Made by a program: the position numbers and the translations under genes. From positions 22,280-86,279 of the forward strand of contig CAJOHX010000007.1 in NCBI GenBank assembly GCA_905234475.1: 64,000 nt of DNA. Reading direction: 5' to 3'. The notes under the pieces were generated by a model that did not search any database, was not told where the DNA came from, and saw only the letters and a list, made by a program, of their open reading frames with translations. Positions 19,698 through 28,456 of the stretch are shown in pieces (within the stretch, counting starts at the first letter, position 1; every line of letters starts with the position of its first letter). The stretch is from an uncultured Bacteroidales bacterium. Its GTDB lineage: Bacteria > Bacteroidota > Bacteroidia > Bacteroidales > UBA932.

Positions 19698-22600
19698 ATG
19701 AAAAAGTTAATCTATTCCCTCCTGACCCTCGCCGCCGCGCTGTCCCTGGCCTCCTGCCAGCCGGACAAGCTCCTGGGCGGCAAGGACGCTCCCGCCGACG
19801 GCACCCTCGTCGACGCTACCTTCTCCGTCTCCCTCGGTACGGCCACGAAGGCCTTTGCCGATGGTACCACGGTTGACCAACTCTACGCCGGTATTTATGA
19901 AATCGGCGCGAACGATGCCTACACATGGGCGGCTGACAACGCTGACTCCCCGATTGCGATCAGCGCGGGTGCTGCGACCGTGACCTTCAACGGCAAGATT
20001 GCCCTCGGCAAGTCCTACAAGGTGGTCTTCTGGGCCCAGAAGGAAGGCGCCCCGTACGCCATCGACTGGGCGAAGAGCGCCACTACCGGTCCGGCCGTCA
20101 CCGCTACGGCTACCGGCGCTGCCAACGACGAGACCCGCGACGCTTTCTTCGGAGCGTATGAGACGGGCACCGTCACCGGCAGCATCGACCTGACCGGCTC
20201 GCCCGTTACGCTCAAGCGCCCCTTCGCGCAGGTCAACGTGCTCGTCCCGATAGCCAATTTCACCGACGCCACGGCCTCGGTCACTTCTTCGATGACCGTC
20301 GCCCAGGCTCCGACCGTGCTCAACCTCGCCACCAAGGCGACGTCCGACCCTGCTGACTGGACCTTCAGCACGGCTCCCATCAGTGAGGCCGCTTTCGGCA
20401 CCTATGCCAGCACGCACAAATATGTCGCAATGAACTATGTCCTTGTGGACCAGACCGCTGCGGATCCGCGCTACGACGTCACCTTCTCCGTGACCTCAGG
20501 CTCGAAGGTCGCCGCCGACAAGCAGGTGAAGAACGCCCCGCTCAAGTCCAACGGCCGCACCAACATCGTCGGCAACATCTTCGACACCAACTTCAACATC
20601 ACCGTCCCGATCGTCATCGGGCCGACTCCCGGCACCGACCAGGTCATGACGACGGTCACCGTGACCGTCGGCCAGAATCCCGGCAACGCCGTCGAACTGA
20701 CCTACAATCCCACCGATCCTACGACCACATCCATCGAGGTCGTTGTCAACCACCCGATCGCTGAGGATGCCGACAAGCCGACGATCACGGTCGATCCCGC
20801 CTCCGTCGCCACTGCTGAGTGGAATCTGACGACGGGCAAGCTGGACGTGACCCCGCTCGTCGAGAACGGCGCCGCCGTCATCACTCTCGTCTTCCCGTCC
20901 GTCACCAAGACCGAGTATTCCTCTGCCACCGTGCAGGTTTATGTTGAAGTCGGTGATGGTAAAAACAAGGTCGCTACCCCGACATTCAGCGAGGCTGAGG
21001 GCGAGATTGCAGCGAATACCCCAGTTGTCATTTCCACCACCACGGACGGTGCCACCATCTACTTCACGGTTGATGGTTCGGATCCGACGACCTCCTCTCA
21101 GGAATATGATTCCAGCTCAGCCGGCGTGGTCATCCCCAGCGCATTGACTTTAAAGGCCATTGCCGTCAAGGAGGGCTTCTCCAACAGCGACATCGCTTCC
21201 GCAACCTATACCATCGCCGCTCCGGCGCAGAAGACGGACCAGAATCTGGCATTCTCGGCTGAGACCGACGAGGCCACGATGGGTGAGGATTACACGCTGC
21301 TGACCCTGACGGGCGCCCAGACGGCCGTGACCTATACCTCTTCTAACACGGAAGTTGCCACGATCGATGGCACGACCGTCACCCTCGTCGCCGCCGGCGA
21401 GACTACCATCACCGCCACGGCTGCTGAGGATGAAACCTACAACAAAGGTACGGCTTCCTACACCCTGACGGTAAATGCTGCTCCGGTAGCTACGTCCAAG
21501 ACGGTTACTGAGATTATTGCTCTTGAAGATGACGCTGAGTTCTCCGCTGGAGAATCGCTTGTCGTGGCCAAGTACACTCGTGGCGTTATTGTAAGTGATG
21601 GAACAAATGCTATTCTTGTGTATAATTGGGAGAATAATGCAAGTTCCACGGCTTCCCTCGCGATTGGCGATAAGATCACGTTTGATGGCACGAAGGCATC
21701 ATATAATGGCGTTCCCCAGGTTAATCCGGTTTCGAATATCAACGTCGTATCTCAGAATAATCCGGTAACCTACCCTGCTGCGTCCAATATCACATCTACT
21801 TTTGATGACTATGCTGGTACCAAGGCGGACTATATTACTTTCTCCGGCGTTCTTGCCGTATCAGGATCATATTATAACATTACGGTTGATGGCGCTACAA
21901 CCCATCAGGGTAGCATTTCTTACCCGTTAGATGCTTCTGCTTTGGTAAATGGAAGATCTGTAACGGTAACAGGGTATTATAATGGTCTTTCTTCTTCAAA
22001 ATATGTTAATATTATCGTTACGAATGTAGAGATCGCCCCTTATCTCAATGCTACTCCTGAAGCACCGACCGTTAACGCAGATGTGACCAGTTTTACCTGG
22101 AACATCACCTCCAACACGGACTGGACCATCACCCCGGGTGCAGGGGTAACTGCTTCCAAGATATTAGGTAATGGCAATGCTGAAGTGACCCTCTCCTTCG
22201 CTGCCAACGAGACTAATACGGCCAAGACGCTGACCGCGACGGCTTCCGCCTCGGGCTGCGAGCCTGTCTCCATCACGATTACGCAGAATGGTACGGGAAC
22301 TGTTGCGAATCCGAGGTATGTAAAGATTACTTCCACAAGTGAGTTGACGGATGGTAATTATTTGATTGTCTATGAAGACGGAAGTCTTGCGTTTAATGGA
22401 GGTCTGACTACGCTTGATGCTGTATCGAATACGATTGCAGTGACGATCTCTGAAGGAGAAATTGCACAGTCGACAGAGGTAAATGCTGCAGTTTTTGCTA
22501 TCTCTGCAATCGAAGGCGGATATAGTATTAAGGCTGCTAGTGGATCCTATATCGGTAGGACCAGTTCAAAGAATGGGATGGATACAAACACTAGTGCGAT

Positions 22601-22751
22601 TACTAATTCAATCTCATTTGAATCAACAGGAAGCGCAACAATCACTTCTAACAATCTTAAACTTAGGTATAATAAAACAACTGGTCAAACGAGATTCCGT
22701 TACTTTACTTCAGACCAAGAAGTTATTCATCTCTATAAATATACCGAGTGA
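19698..22751 (+). CDS. Large modular fimbrillin-like (DUF6562-like) lipoprotein
   Basis: 1017 aa, lipobox LSLASC. Domain order: a fimbrillin-like N-domain at about 30-300 (VDATFSVSLGTATKA; the strand TLKRPFAQVNVLVP; NGRTNIVGNIF) and a low-similarity beta region. A chitobiase-C-like Ig domain follows at about 430-510 (TPVVISTTTDGATIYFTVDGSDPT), then a bacterial Ig-like domain at about 515-600. Next is an OB-like segment (ESLVVAKYTRGVIVSDG) and a BACON-like domain (FTWNITSNTDWTITPG). The C-terminal domain at about 870-1017 (ELTDGNYLIVYEDGSLAFNG...VIHLYKYTE) is shared with the proteins at 24845 and 33149. From about 21480 codon use turns AT-rich compared with the N-terminal half, suggesting recent domain replacement. 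The reading frame continues past its TGA (22749-22751) straight into a nuclease. Confidence 0.8.
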   Translation: MKKLIYSLLTLAAALSLASCQPDKLLGGKDAPADGTLVDATFSVSLGTATKAFADGTTVDQLYAGIYEIGANDAYTWAADNADSPIAISAGAATVTFNGKIALGKSYKVVFWAQKEGAPYAIDWAKSATTGPAVTATATGAANDETRDAFFGAYETGTVTGSIDLTGSPVTLKRPFAQVNVLVPIANFTDATASVTSSMTVAQAPTVLNLATKATSDPADWTFSTAPISEAAFGTYASTHKYVAMNYVLVDQTAADPRYDVTFSVTSGSKVAADKQVKNAPLKSNGRTNIVGNIFDTNFNITVPIVIGPTPGTDQVMTTVTVTVGQNPGNAVELTYNPTDPTTTSIEVVVNHPIAEDADKPTITVDPASVATAEWNLTTGKLDVTPLVENGAAVITLVFPSVTKTEYSSATVQVYVEVGDGKNKVATPTFSEAEGEIAANTPVVISTTTDGATIYFTVDGSDPTTSSQEYDSSSAGVVIPSALTLKAIAVKEGFSNSDIASATYTIAAPAQKTDQNLAFSAETDEATMGEDYTLLTLTGAQTAVTYTSSNTEVATIDGTTVTLVAAGETTITATAAEDETYNKGTASYTLTVNAAPVATSKTVTEIIALEDDAEFSAGESLVVAKYTRGVIVSDGTNAILVYNWENNASSTASLAIGDKITFDGTKASYNGVPQVNPVSNINVVSQNNPVTYPAASNITSTFDDYAGTKADYITFSGVLAVSGSYYNITVDGATTHQGSISYPLDASALVNGRSVTVTGYYNGLSSSKYVNIIVTNVEIAPYLNATPEAPTVNADVTSFTWNITSNTDWTITPGAGVTASKILGNGNAEVTLSFAANETNTAKTLTATASASGCEPVSITITQNGTGTVANPRYVKITSTSELTDGNYLIVYEDGSLAFNGGLTTLDAVSNTIAVTISEGEIAQSTEVNAAVFAISAIEGGYSIKAASGSYIGRTSSKNGMDTNTSAITNSISFESTGSATITSNNLKLRYNKTTGQTRFRYFTSDQEVIHLYKYTE

Positions 22752-22787
22752 AGTTCCTCCACCCCGCAGGTCACGCCGACGGCAAAT

Positions 22788-23912
22788 GTGACTACCGGGG
22801 GGACTGAAAATCTGAGTTCTGCAGGGGCAACCCTGCAGGGCTCCTTTTCAGGAGCGACCGGAACCATCTACGACAGGGGCTTCGAATGGGGCACCTCGTC
22901 CTCTTCGCTCAGCCACACTGAGTCTCTCGGAAGTGCTACCGGCACCTCCGGCTCGTTCAGTGTGACTCTGGGCAGCCTGGATGCGGGCGAGACGTATTAC
23001 TATCGCGCCTATGTCCGCCTGCAGGGCGCCTCCGGCATCGGCGACCCGATCTACGGCGAAGTCCGCAGTTTCACGCCCGCCGCATCGGGCGTGGCGGGCC
23101 TGCAGTACCTTGGCGGCTACGGGATCCCGGCGCTGTCTCTTCTCTCCACGACGGCGGCCACCGACAGCGGCCCGGAGACGTTCTACGACTCCACGCCCAC
23201 CAACTGGTACAAGTATGCCACCACCAGCGCCACGCAGGTGGTCGTGACGCACACCTATTCCTACGGCGGCAAGGAGTATCCCAACTACACGATCCTCGTG
23301 GACAAGACCAGGAAGGCCCCGCTGTGGAACGCTTTCGAGATGTCCTCGTCCTACCCGGACAAGAACGTGGGCCGCGTCGGGAGCTGGACGGCGGATCCGG
23401 CGCTGGACAGCGACTGGCAGCAGAGTTCTTCGACAAGCACGTACAGTCGCGGACACCTGTGCGCCTCCAACTACCGGCAGACCTCGGCCGTCGCCAACAA
23501 GCAGACCTTCTACTACACCAACCAGGCGCTCCAGGAGCAGGACGGTTTCAACGGGACGCTGTGGGCGGCGCTGGAGCAGGACCTCGCCAGCCATACGCCT
23601 ACCTCCTCGTCACAGAAGTTCTACGTGGTCGTGGGGGTGCTGTATGAAAATTCGGCGACGGCCGGCGGCGTGCCCGTCCCGAGCCACTTCTACACCTGCA
23701 TCCTGAAGTGCACGCTGGACGGCTCCGGGGTCCCGACCGCCGCCTCCGGCTGCGCCTACCTCTTCGAGAACAAGGCCTACACCGGCAACAACTACTCCTC
23801 CGGCCTCACCAGCATCGACGCCGTGGAGGACCGTGCCGGCTTCGACTTCTTTGCCACCGTCCCCTCTGCCCTCCAGATAGCGGCCGAAGCCCAGGCCGCG
23901 GAACTTTGGTGA
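22788..23912 (+). CDS. DNA/RNA non-specific endonuclease with N-terminal FN3 domain, in phase after a TGA
   Basis: NUC-type (Serratia/NucA) nuclease. First possible start is GTG 22788 (374 aa), but the frame is open from 22752, directly after the upstream TGA and in the same phase. Residues SSSTPQVTPTAN before the GTG look like the first strand of the FN3 domain (ATLQGSFSG...RGFEWGTSS...YYYRAYV, about 1-100). Catalytic region: YSRGHLCASNYRQ (the usual DRGH is SRGH here), TFYYTNQALQEQDGFN, LWAALEQDL and VVVGVLYE. No signal peptide, so export would require translation as a C-terminal extension of the lipoprotein, or the gene is uncoupled and silent. Intact to its own stop. Paralogue at 31343. 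Confidence 0.85.
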   Translation: MTTGGTENLSSAGATLQGSFSGATGTIYDRGFEWGTSSSSLSHTESLGSATGTSGSFSVTLGSLDAGETYYYRAYVRLQGASGIGDPIYGEVRSFTPAASGVAGLQYLGGYGIPALSLLSTTAATDSGPETFYDSTPTNWYKYATTSATQVVVTHTYSYGGKEYPNYTILVDKTRKAPLWNAFEMSSSYPDKNVGRVGSWTADPALDSDWQQSSSTSTYSRGHLCASNYRQTSAVANKQTFYYTNQALQEQDGFNGTLWAALEQDLASHTPTSSSQKFYVVVGVLYENSATAGGVPVPSHFYTCILKCTLDGSGVPTAASGCAYLFENKAYTGNNYSSGLTSIDAVEDRAGFDFFATVPSALQIAAEAQAAELW

Positions 23913-23938
23913 CAACCACCGATGTGACGCGTGGTTGT
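23912..23938. terminator. Hairpin after the nuclease gene
   Basis: ACAACCAC (23912-23919) pairs with GTGGTTGT (23931-23938), starting at the nuclease stop codon. There is no T-run, so this is a likely 3'-end hairpin and not a confirmed terminator. Confidence 0.35.
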
Positions 23939-24187
23939 GCTGTGCTGGAGAAGCCTTAATCAAATACACTTGCGGAGGAAAACCTGTCCTGAATGGCACC
24001 AATGGGCGATTCGCTCCGCAGGTGTCGCCCCCGGGCGGAGACCTGCGGAATCCACCCCCTTTCAGGTCGCCTCTGGACCAGATGGGCTCCGCAGATTATT
24101 TGTGTTAAGCCCGTGGCAGGCGCGGGAGCTGCACAGCAGCGGCTGGGAGATCTCTCGACTTCACTCGGGATGAGGTGTACCCCTTTT
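23939..24187. other. Gene-free gap with palindromes
   Basis: About 250 bp without a gene. It contains a long imperfect inverted repeat near 24010-24052 (CCGCAGGT...ACCTGCGG around cgcccccgggcg) and a decayed copy of the GTCATTTCGA-type repeat at 24147-24173. The next repeat, at 24188, ends the GIY-YIG cassette. Confidence 0.5.
24147..24173. repeat. Degenerate GTCATT-hairpin repeat copy
   Basis: GAGATcTCTCGActtcaCTCGgGATGA, a mutated copy of the TTTCGAG-stem version found at 19632, 15 bp before the GIY-YIG cassette. Confidence 0.55.
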
Positions 24188-24219
24188 CGTCATTCGCCGG
24201 CCCCGACCGGCGAATCTCC
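24188..24219. repeat. GTCATT-hairpin repeat at the GIY-YIG 3' end
   Basis: CGTCATTCGCCGG cccc CCGGCGAATCTCC-type hairpin, overlapping the stop codon (TAG, minus strand) of the GIY-YIG gene by one base. Opposite in orientation to the copy at 24534. Confidence 0.85.
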
Positions 24220-24527
24220 TACACTACCGCCGGATCATTGGCGATGAGGGCCCCCAAGTCTTTCCATCTTGGGTTTTTCTGCTGGATCAGGTCGTTCTTC
24301 CATGTCCGTTTGTATCGTTTCAGGAGTTTCTCCCTAGCTATCGCTTGCTCTATATCGGGAAATACCTCATAGTAAACCAGTTTGTGACATTGATATTTGC
24401 TGGTAAAGAACGATCCGCCTCCTTCTGCATGTTCGCTAACCCGCCGTTTCAGGCTATTCGTTACCCCGATGTATAAAACGGTGTTCCAGTGATTGGACAT
24501 GATGTAAACGTATCCTTTGTGTTCCAT
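24219..24527 (-). CDS. Small GIY-YIG nuclease (URI/COG2827 type)
   Basis: 102 aa, a single-domain GIY-YIG protein. GYVYIMSNHWNTVLYIGVTN contains both the GIY-like (GYVYI) and YIG (LYIGV) strands, followed by the catalytic Arg in LKRRVSEH, and then YYEVFPDIEQAIAREKLLKRYKRTWK with the metal-binding Glu region, ending NPRWKDLGALI. Cellular role of these stand-alone proteins is unknown. The gene is bracketed by inverted palindromic repeats, one 7 bp before its ATG and one touching its stop, and stands opposite to all surrounding genes. It looks like a self-contained cassette of about 380 bp. Confidence 0.92.
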   Translation of the reverse strand: MEHKGYVYIMSNHWNTVLYIGVTNSLKRRVSEHAEGGGSFFTSKYQCHKLVYYEVFPDIEQAIAREKLLKRYKRTWKNDLIQQKNPRWKDLGALIANDPAVV

Positions 24528-24533
24528 GGTGCG

Positions 24534-24638
24534 GGAGATTCGCCGGTCAAGCCGGCGAATGACGGTTAGATGAGGACGGCGAATGACGGTTAGATGGGGA
24601 CGGCGAATGACGGTTAGATGGGGACGGCGAATGACGGA
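24534..24638. repeat. GTCATT-hairpin repeat with 24-bp tandem half copies
   Basis: Full copy GGAGATTCGCCGG tcaa CCGGCGAATGACGG (24534-24565). The 3' half is then repeated at exactly 24-bp intervals, starting at 24553, 24577, 24601 and 24625 (cggcgaatgacggttagatg plus gnga). Confidence 0.88.
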
Positions 24639-24844
24639 CGCAAGATGGAGACAATCCGGCGGAAGTCCAAGGACCTGATAAAAACGTAAGGGGGTAATTG
24701 TTGTTTTAATGCGGTTCGTCGTGTTTTTATGCGATTGTGAGGTTTTGGTAAACGTTTATCGGCGGGCGGAATTCTTGCAAAATCGTAGATTTTGACGTAA
24801 ATTAGAATCCTTTTTAACACAAAGCAATAATCATATCCTTGTCT
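24639..24844. promoter_or_regulatory. Upstream region of the fimbrillin-like/M6 operon
   Basis: About 200 bp, AT-richer than its surroundings, with no gene. It contains TAAACGTTTA (24749-24758) and the small inverted repeat AAAATCgtaGATTTT (24779-24793). No exact TAnnTTTG box was found; TAGATTTTG near 24787 is the nearest. The promoter of the following operon is probably here. Confidence 0.4.
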
Positions 24845-26614
24845 ATGCGACGGATTCAATATGCCATTATATTGGTAATCACGGCGTTGGGGCTTGTTTC
24901 CTGCGCCATAGACCAGCTCAGTGAGGCCGGCCCGGACGGGTCACCGGTGGACGTGAGTTTTGAGGTTGGCGTCAAGGAGGCGCTGACGAAGGCGAACCCC
25001 GAGACGACGTCCCTGGACGACGCCAGCGGGGAGTTCGAACTCTACGTTGCCGTCTTCGACAAGGCAGACGGCACCCTGAGCACTGCATCCATGATTGGTG
25101 AGGACGGCTACCAGAAAGTTGCGACCCTGAAGGATGGCAGCGCGAGCCTTAAGCTGACCCTGTCCCGCAGCCGGGAATACAAGATCGTCTTCTTCGCCAT
25201 GAAGGATGGCGCCTACGTGACCTTCTTCAGCAACGCTTCCGCCAGATTCTCCATCGCCAAGAACAACACGGCAAACAACGCCGCGATGGATGCCTTCTAC
25301 GCCAGCATCGACGTGACGGCGGCCAAGACCACCCACGAGATTACCCTCAAGCGCCCGTTCGCGCAGCTCAACGTCCTCGTGCCCGCGGACAATGTCCCTG
25401 CCGGGCAGACGGAGTTCCGCTCCACGATGAAGGTCAAGATGCCGATTTTCTTTGACCTTTACGAAGGAAAGGCCAACAAGACTGAGGCGGAGGTCACGTT
25501 CGAGGGCAATGCTATTGACGCGAAGCCTTTCGGCAAATACGCCGACACGTCCAAGCCCTACAAGTGGATTGCGATGAACTATGTCCTTGTGCCCGAAAGC
25601 GGCACGGTGGAAGTCACCTCCTTCCAGGAGGATGGTATGGCGGCGGCTGCCGCCATCGGTGAGGTCCCGGTCAAGGTCAACGGCCGCACCAACCTCGTGG
25701 GCAACGTCTATGGCGATGAGTTCGACCTGGACCTCACCGTCACGATCGATCCCGGTTTCGGCAGTGAGGAGGAGAATCCGGAAGGCGGCGAAACGCCGGG
25801 CCAGCAGCCGATGGGCGGCGACTTCGTGCGGCTCACGGATCCGACCGAACTCCAGGCCGGGGACGAGATCATCGTCGTGTATGAAGAGGGGAGCGTGGCC
25901 CTGGGGCAGCCGAGCGACAACGGCAATTACCGCCTGCCGGTCGATGTGACCATCACGGGCGACACCATCTCGAATCCTGACGCGAAGGTCCAGGTCATTA
26001 CCCTGGAGGAGAGCGGGGACGAGGGCTGGTGGTACCTGGCCGTGGACGGCGGGTACCTTGCCTCGCAATCCGGGAACAGCAATTACCTGCTGACCGTGAC
26101 GGAGAAGAGCGACTATGCCCTCTGGATTGTTGATACCAACAATGACGAGATCCTGCTCTATACGGCAGACGGGGACCGCTGCCTGCTCTGCTATAATGTG
26201 GACTATCCCCGATTCAGCTGCTATGATTTTTATAGTCCCCAGGAGCTGGTCTCCGTCTTCGTTCGTTCCGGCGGCTCGGACAAGTCCGAGGCCATCCTGG
26301 AGCACAAGGAGCTGGGCTGCTTCCTCCCGGGCCATACCCGCGACTATACCGCGGGCGTGGACCAGTACGTCCGCGAATACGACGGCGACAAGCTGACCTT
26401 CGTGCTGATGAAGCCCGCCGACAATGAGCAGATGGTGATCACCGGCTACTCCAGTTCGTTGAAGGCCGGTGACGCCGTGACCCTCGCGGTGGACTGGAAG
26501 AAGGGTACGACCCGCGTGCTCTCCGACACCTATGCCATGACGGTCGTCAAGGAGGAGGGCAGGAAGGTCTGGATTGCTGACAAGAAAGGCAACGGATTCG
26601 TTATCAAAAAGTAA
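24845..26614 (+). CDS. Fimbrillin-like (DUF6562-like) lipoprotein paired with M6 protease
   Basis: 589 aa from ATG 24845 (a TTG two codons earlier is less likely). Lipobox LGLVSC. N-domain about 25-300: VDVSFEVGVKEALTKA, YKIVFFAMKDGAYVTFF, the hallmark strand TLKRPFAQLNVLVP and NGRTNLVGNVYGDEF. A Gly/Pro linker follows. The C-domain at about 325-589 starts RLTDPTELQAGDEIIVVYEEGSVALGQ and ends IADKKGNGFVIKK. This C-domain recurs in the protein at 33149 and, in part, in that at 19698; both full copies are followed within 4-6 bp by an M6 metalloprotease. Probably a surface scaffold or partner for that protease (inference). Confidence 0.8.
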   Translation: MRRIQYAIILVITALGLVSCAIDQLSEAGPDGSPVDVSFEVGVKEALTKANPETTSLDDASGEFELYVAVFDKADGTLSTASMIGEDGYQKVATLKDGSASLKLTLSRSREYKIVFFAMKDGAYVTFFSNASARFSIAKNNTANNAAMDAFYASIDVTAAKTTHEITLKRPFAQLNVLVPADNVPAGQTEFRSTMKVKMPIFFDLYEGKANKTEAEVTFEGNAIDAKPFGKYADTSKPYKWIAMNYVLVPESGTVEVTSFQEDGMAAAAAIGEVPVKVNGRTNLVGNVYGDEFDLDLTVTIDPGFGSEEENPEGGETPGQQPMGGDFVRLTDPTELQAGDEIIVVYEEGSVALGQPSDNGNYRLPVDVTITGDTISNPDAKVQVITLEESGDEGWWYLAVDGGYLASQSGNSNYLLTVTEKSDYALWIVDTNNDEILLYTADGDRCLLCYNVDYPRFSCYDFYSPQELVSVFVRSGGSDKSEAILEHKELGCFLPGHTRDYTAGVDQYVREYDGDKLTFVLMKPADNEQMVITGYSSSLKAGDAVTLAVDWKKGTTRVLSDTYAMTVVKEEGRKVWIADKKGNGFVIKK

Positions 26615-26620
26615 GGCGCT

Positions 26621-28432
26621 ATGAAAAAGATACTTTTGAGCTTTGTCCTCCTTTTCGTGGCGCTCTCGATGTCCGCCGTTCCGGCCCGGCCTGGCCGGAT
26701 CCGTTACACGCAGCCGGACGGCAGCGTGATCTATCTTACCCGCCACGGCGACGAGTGGGGCCACTGGACTACCGACGGCCAGGGGCGGGTGGTCCGTCAG
26801 GACGCCGACGGCTTCTACCGCCCTGTGCAGGGCGTGACCGTGCAGACGGCGCGCCGCCAGGCTGCGGTCCGCCGCCAGGCCATGCGCGGGCGCCATGCCT
26901 TCCATCCCGTTTCCGGCATCGCCGCCGGCAAGAAGCACTTTCTGGTGATCCTGGTGCAGTTCCCTGACCGCTCCTTCGCGAGCTCAGATGCGAATGCCGC
27001 ATTCAGTAATTTGATGAACCAGGAAAGCTATTCTGCCAATGGTGCCACCGGATCCGCCAAGGATTACTATTACCAGAATTCCCGGAGAGTGTTCGAGCCG
27101 GTTTTCGACGTCTATGGTCCCGTGACCGTGTCCCACGACATGGCCTATTACGGCGGCAATGATTCGAGTGGCAACGACAAGAAACCGGAAGAGGCCGTCT
27201 ATGAGGCCTGCAAGTTGCTGGACGATCAGATCGATTACACTGATTACGACAACAATGGCGATGGCATCGTGGACCTGGTGTTTATGTACTATGCCGGCTA
27301 CGGCGAGGCGGACTATTCCGACGAAGATGCCATCTGGCCGCACCAGTGGGAGCTCTCCAACGCCGGGCTTTCCCTGACCCTGGACAGCATGACGATTGAC
27401 AGCTACGCCTGCACCAACGAGTTGATTGGCTACGGTGACCGGCAGGGCACGATGGTCGGCATCGGTACGGCCTGCCACGAGTTCGGGCACGCCATGGGCC
27501 TGCCGGACTTCTATGACACGGATTACGACACGAACGGCATCGCCGGGGGCCTGAATGCTTTTTCGCTGATGGACAGCGGCGCCTACAACAACGACGGCCG
27601 TACGCCGCCCTACTTGAACATCGAGGAGCGGATGCTCCTGGGCTGGGTCGACGGGAGCGCTCTGCAGGAATTCCCCAAATCCGACAATTATACGCTGAAG
27701 GCCGTGTGGGATAACAAGGCATACAAGACTCCGACCGACCAGGACGGTGAGTACTTTGTTTATGAGTGTCGCGACAATACGGGCTGGGACGCTTATCTTC
27801 CGGCCCACGGTCTTCTGGTCTACCACGTGGACAAGTCTGCCCACAAGGTCAAGACCCAGGATTATGGCCAGGTCCCGGCCGCCGAGCTCTGGTCGAAGTG
27901 GCAGGAAACGAACTCCATCAACGAGAACGGCTCCCATCCCTGCTTCTATGTCGTGGCTGCCGTCGATCAGGGCAACTTGAAATACGGGTTTGAGTACCTG
28001 GCGGATTACGGCGCGTCCTATTTCGACCCGTATAGCGAAGGCCTTGCGGGCAATATTCCTTTCCCTGGAGCGGGGGGCGTGAAGACATTTACCGCGAAGA
28101 GTTGGAACGGCGTTGACTCCAGCATTTCCCTGAGCGGAATCAGCTATGCCGGCGGGCAGGTGGCGTTCACCGTCACGATGCCTAGCGCGGGGCTGGATTA
28201 CTACAGCATCCAGAATCCCGGCGATGGGACCTATACTGCCGGCAGCGATTTCAAGCTGCTGCTGGACGCGCCGGAAGGCGGCTCCTACACTGGCGTCAAG
28301 TGGTATTTCGACGACGCGGAGGTGAGCGGCGCTTCCGTGACGCTGACAGCGGGTAGCCATACCGTTGAGGCGGAGATCACCCTCAGCGGCGGCAAGAAAC
28401 AGATCGTGACCCTGGACATCAAGGTCCAATAG
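26621..28432 (+). CDS. Secreted M6-family metalloprotease
   Basis: 603 aa. Signal peptide KKILLSFVLLFVALSMSAVPA. M6 (immune inhibitor A-like) protease: the catalytic zinc motif CHEFGHAMGLPDFYD at about 286-300 (HExxHxxGxxD), the upstream HFLVILVQFPDRSF block, SAKDYYYQNS, and a DYDNNGDGIVDLVF calcium-loop-like segment before the active site. The C-terminal about 100 residues (YSIQNPGDGTYTAGSDFKLLLDAPEGGS...) form an Ig-like domain. Six bp after the fimbrillin-like lipoprotein stop, so translated together. Close paralogue at 34841. Confidence 0.92.
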   Translation: MKKILLSFVLLFVALSMSAVPARPGRIRYTQPDGSVIYLTRHGDEWGHWTTDGQGRVVRQDADGFYRPVQGVTVQTARRQAAVRRQAMRGRHAFHPVSGIAAGKKHFLVILVQFPDRSFASSDANAAFSNLMNQESYSANGATGSAKDYYYQNSRRVFEPVFDVYGPVTVSHDMAYYGGNDSSGNDKKPEEAVYEACKLLDDQIDYTDYDNNGDGIVDLVFMYYAGYGEADYSDEDAIWPHQWELSNAGLSLTLDSMTIDSYACTNELIGYGDRQGTMVGIGTACHEFGHAMGLPDFYDTDYDTNGIAGGLNAFSLMDSGAYNNDGRTPPYLNIEERMLLGWVDGSALQEFPKSDNYTLKAVWDNKAYKTPTDQDGEYFVYECRDNTGWDAYLPAHGLLVYHVDKSAHKVKTQDYGQVPAAELWSKWQETNSINENGSHPCFYVVAAVDQGNLKYGFEYLADYGASYFDPYSEGLAGNIPFPGAGGVKTFTAKSWNGVDSSISLSGISYAGGQVAFTVTMPSAGLDYYSIQNPGDGTYTAGSDFKLLLDAPEGGSYTGVKWYFDDAEVSGASVTLTAGSHTVEAEITLSGGKKQIVTLDIKVQ

Positions 28433-28456
28433 AGAAACAGATAAAACACAATGATA

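Noticed and set aside
22749..22751. TGA read as an amino acid genome-wide (alternative genetic code)
   Set aside because: TGA ends many well-defined genes here (for example 13440-13442, 18640-18642, 39401-39403), so it is a normal stop.
24553..24637. CRISPR array
   Set aside because: Spacing is 24 bp with nearly identical units and no unique spacers or cas genes; it is tandem repetition of half a palindromic element.
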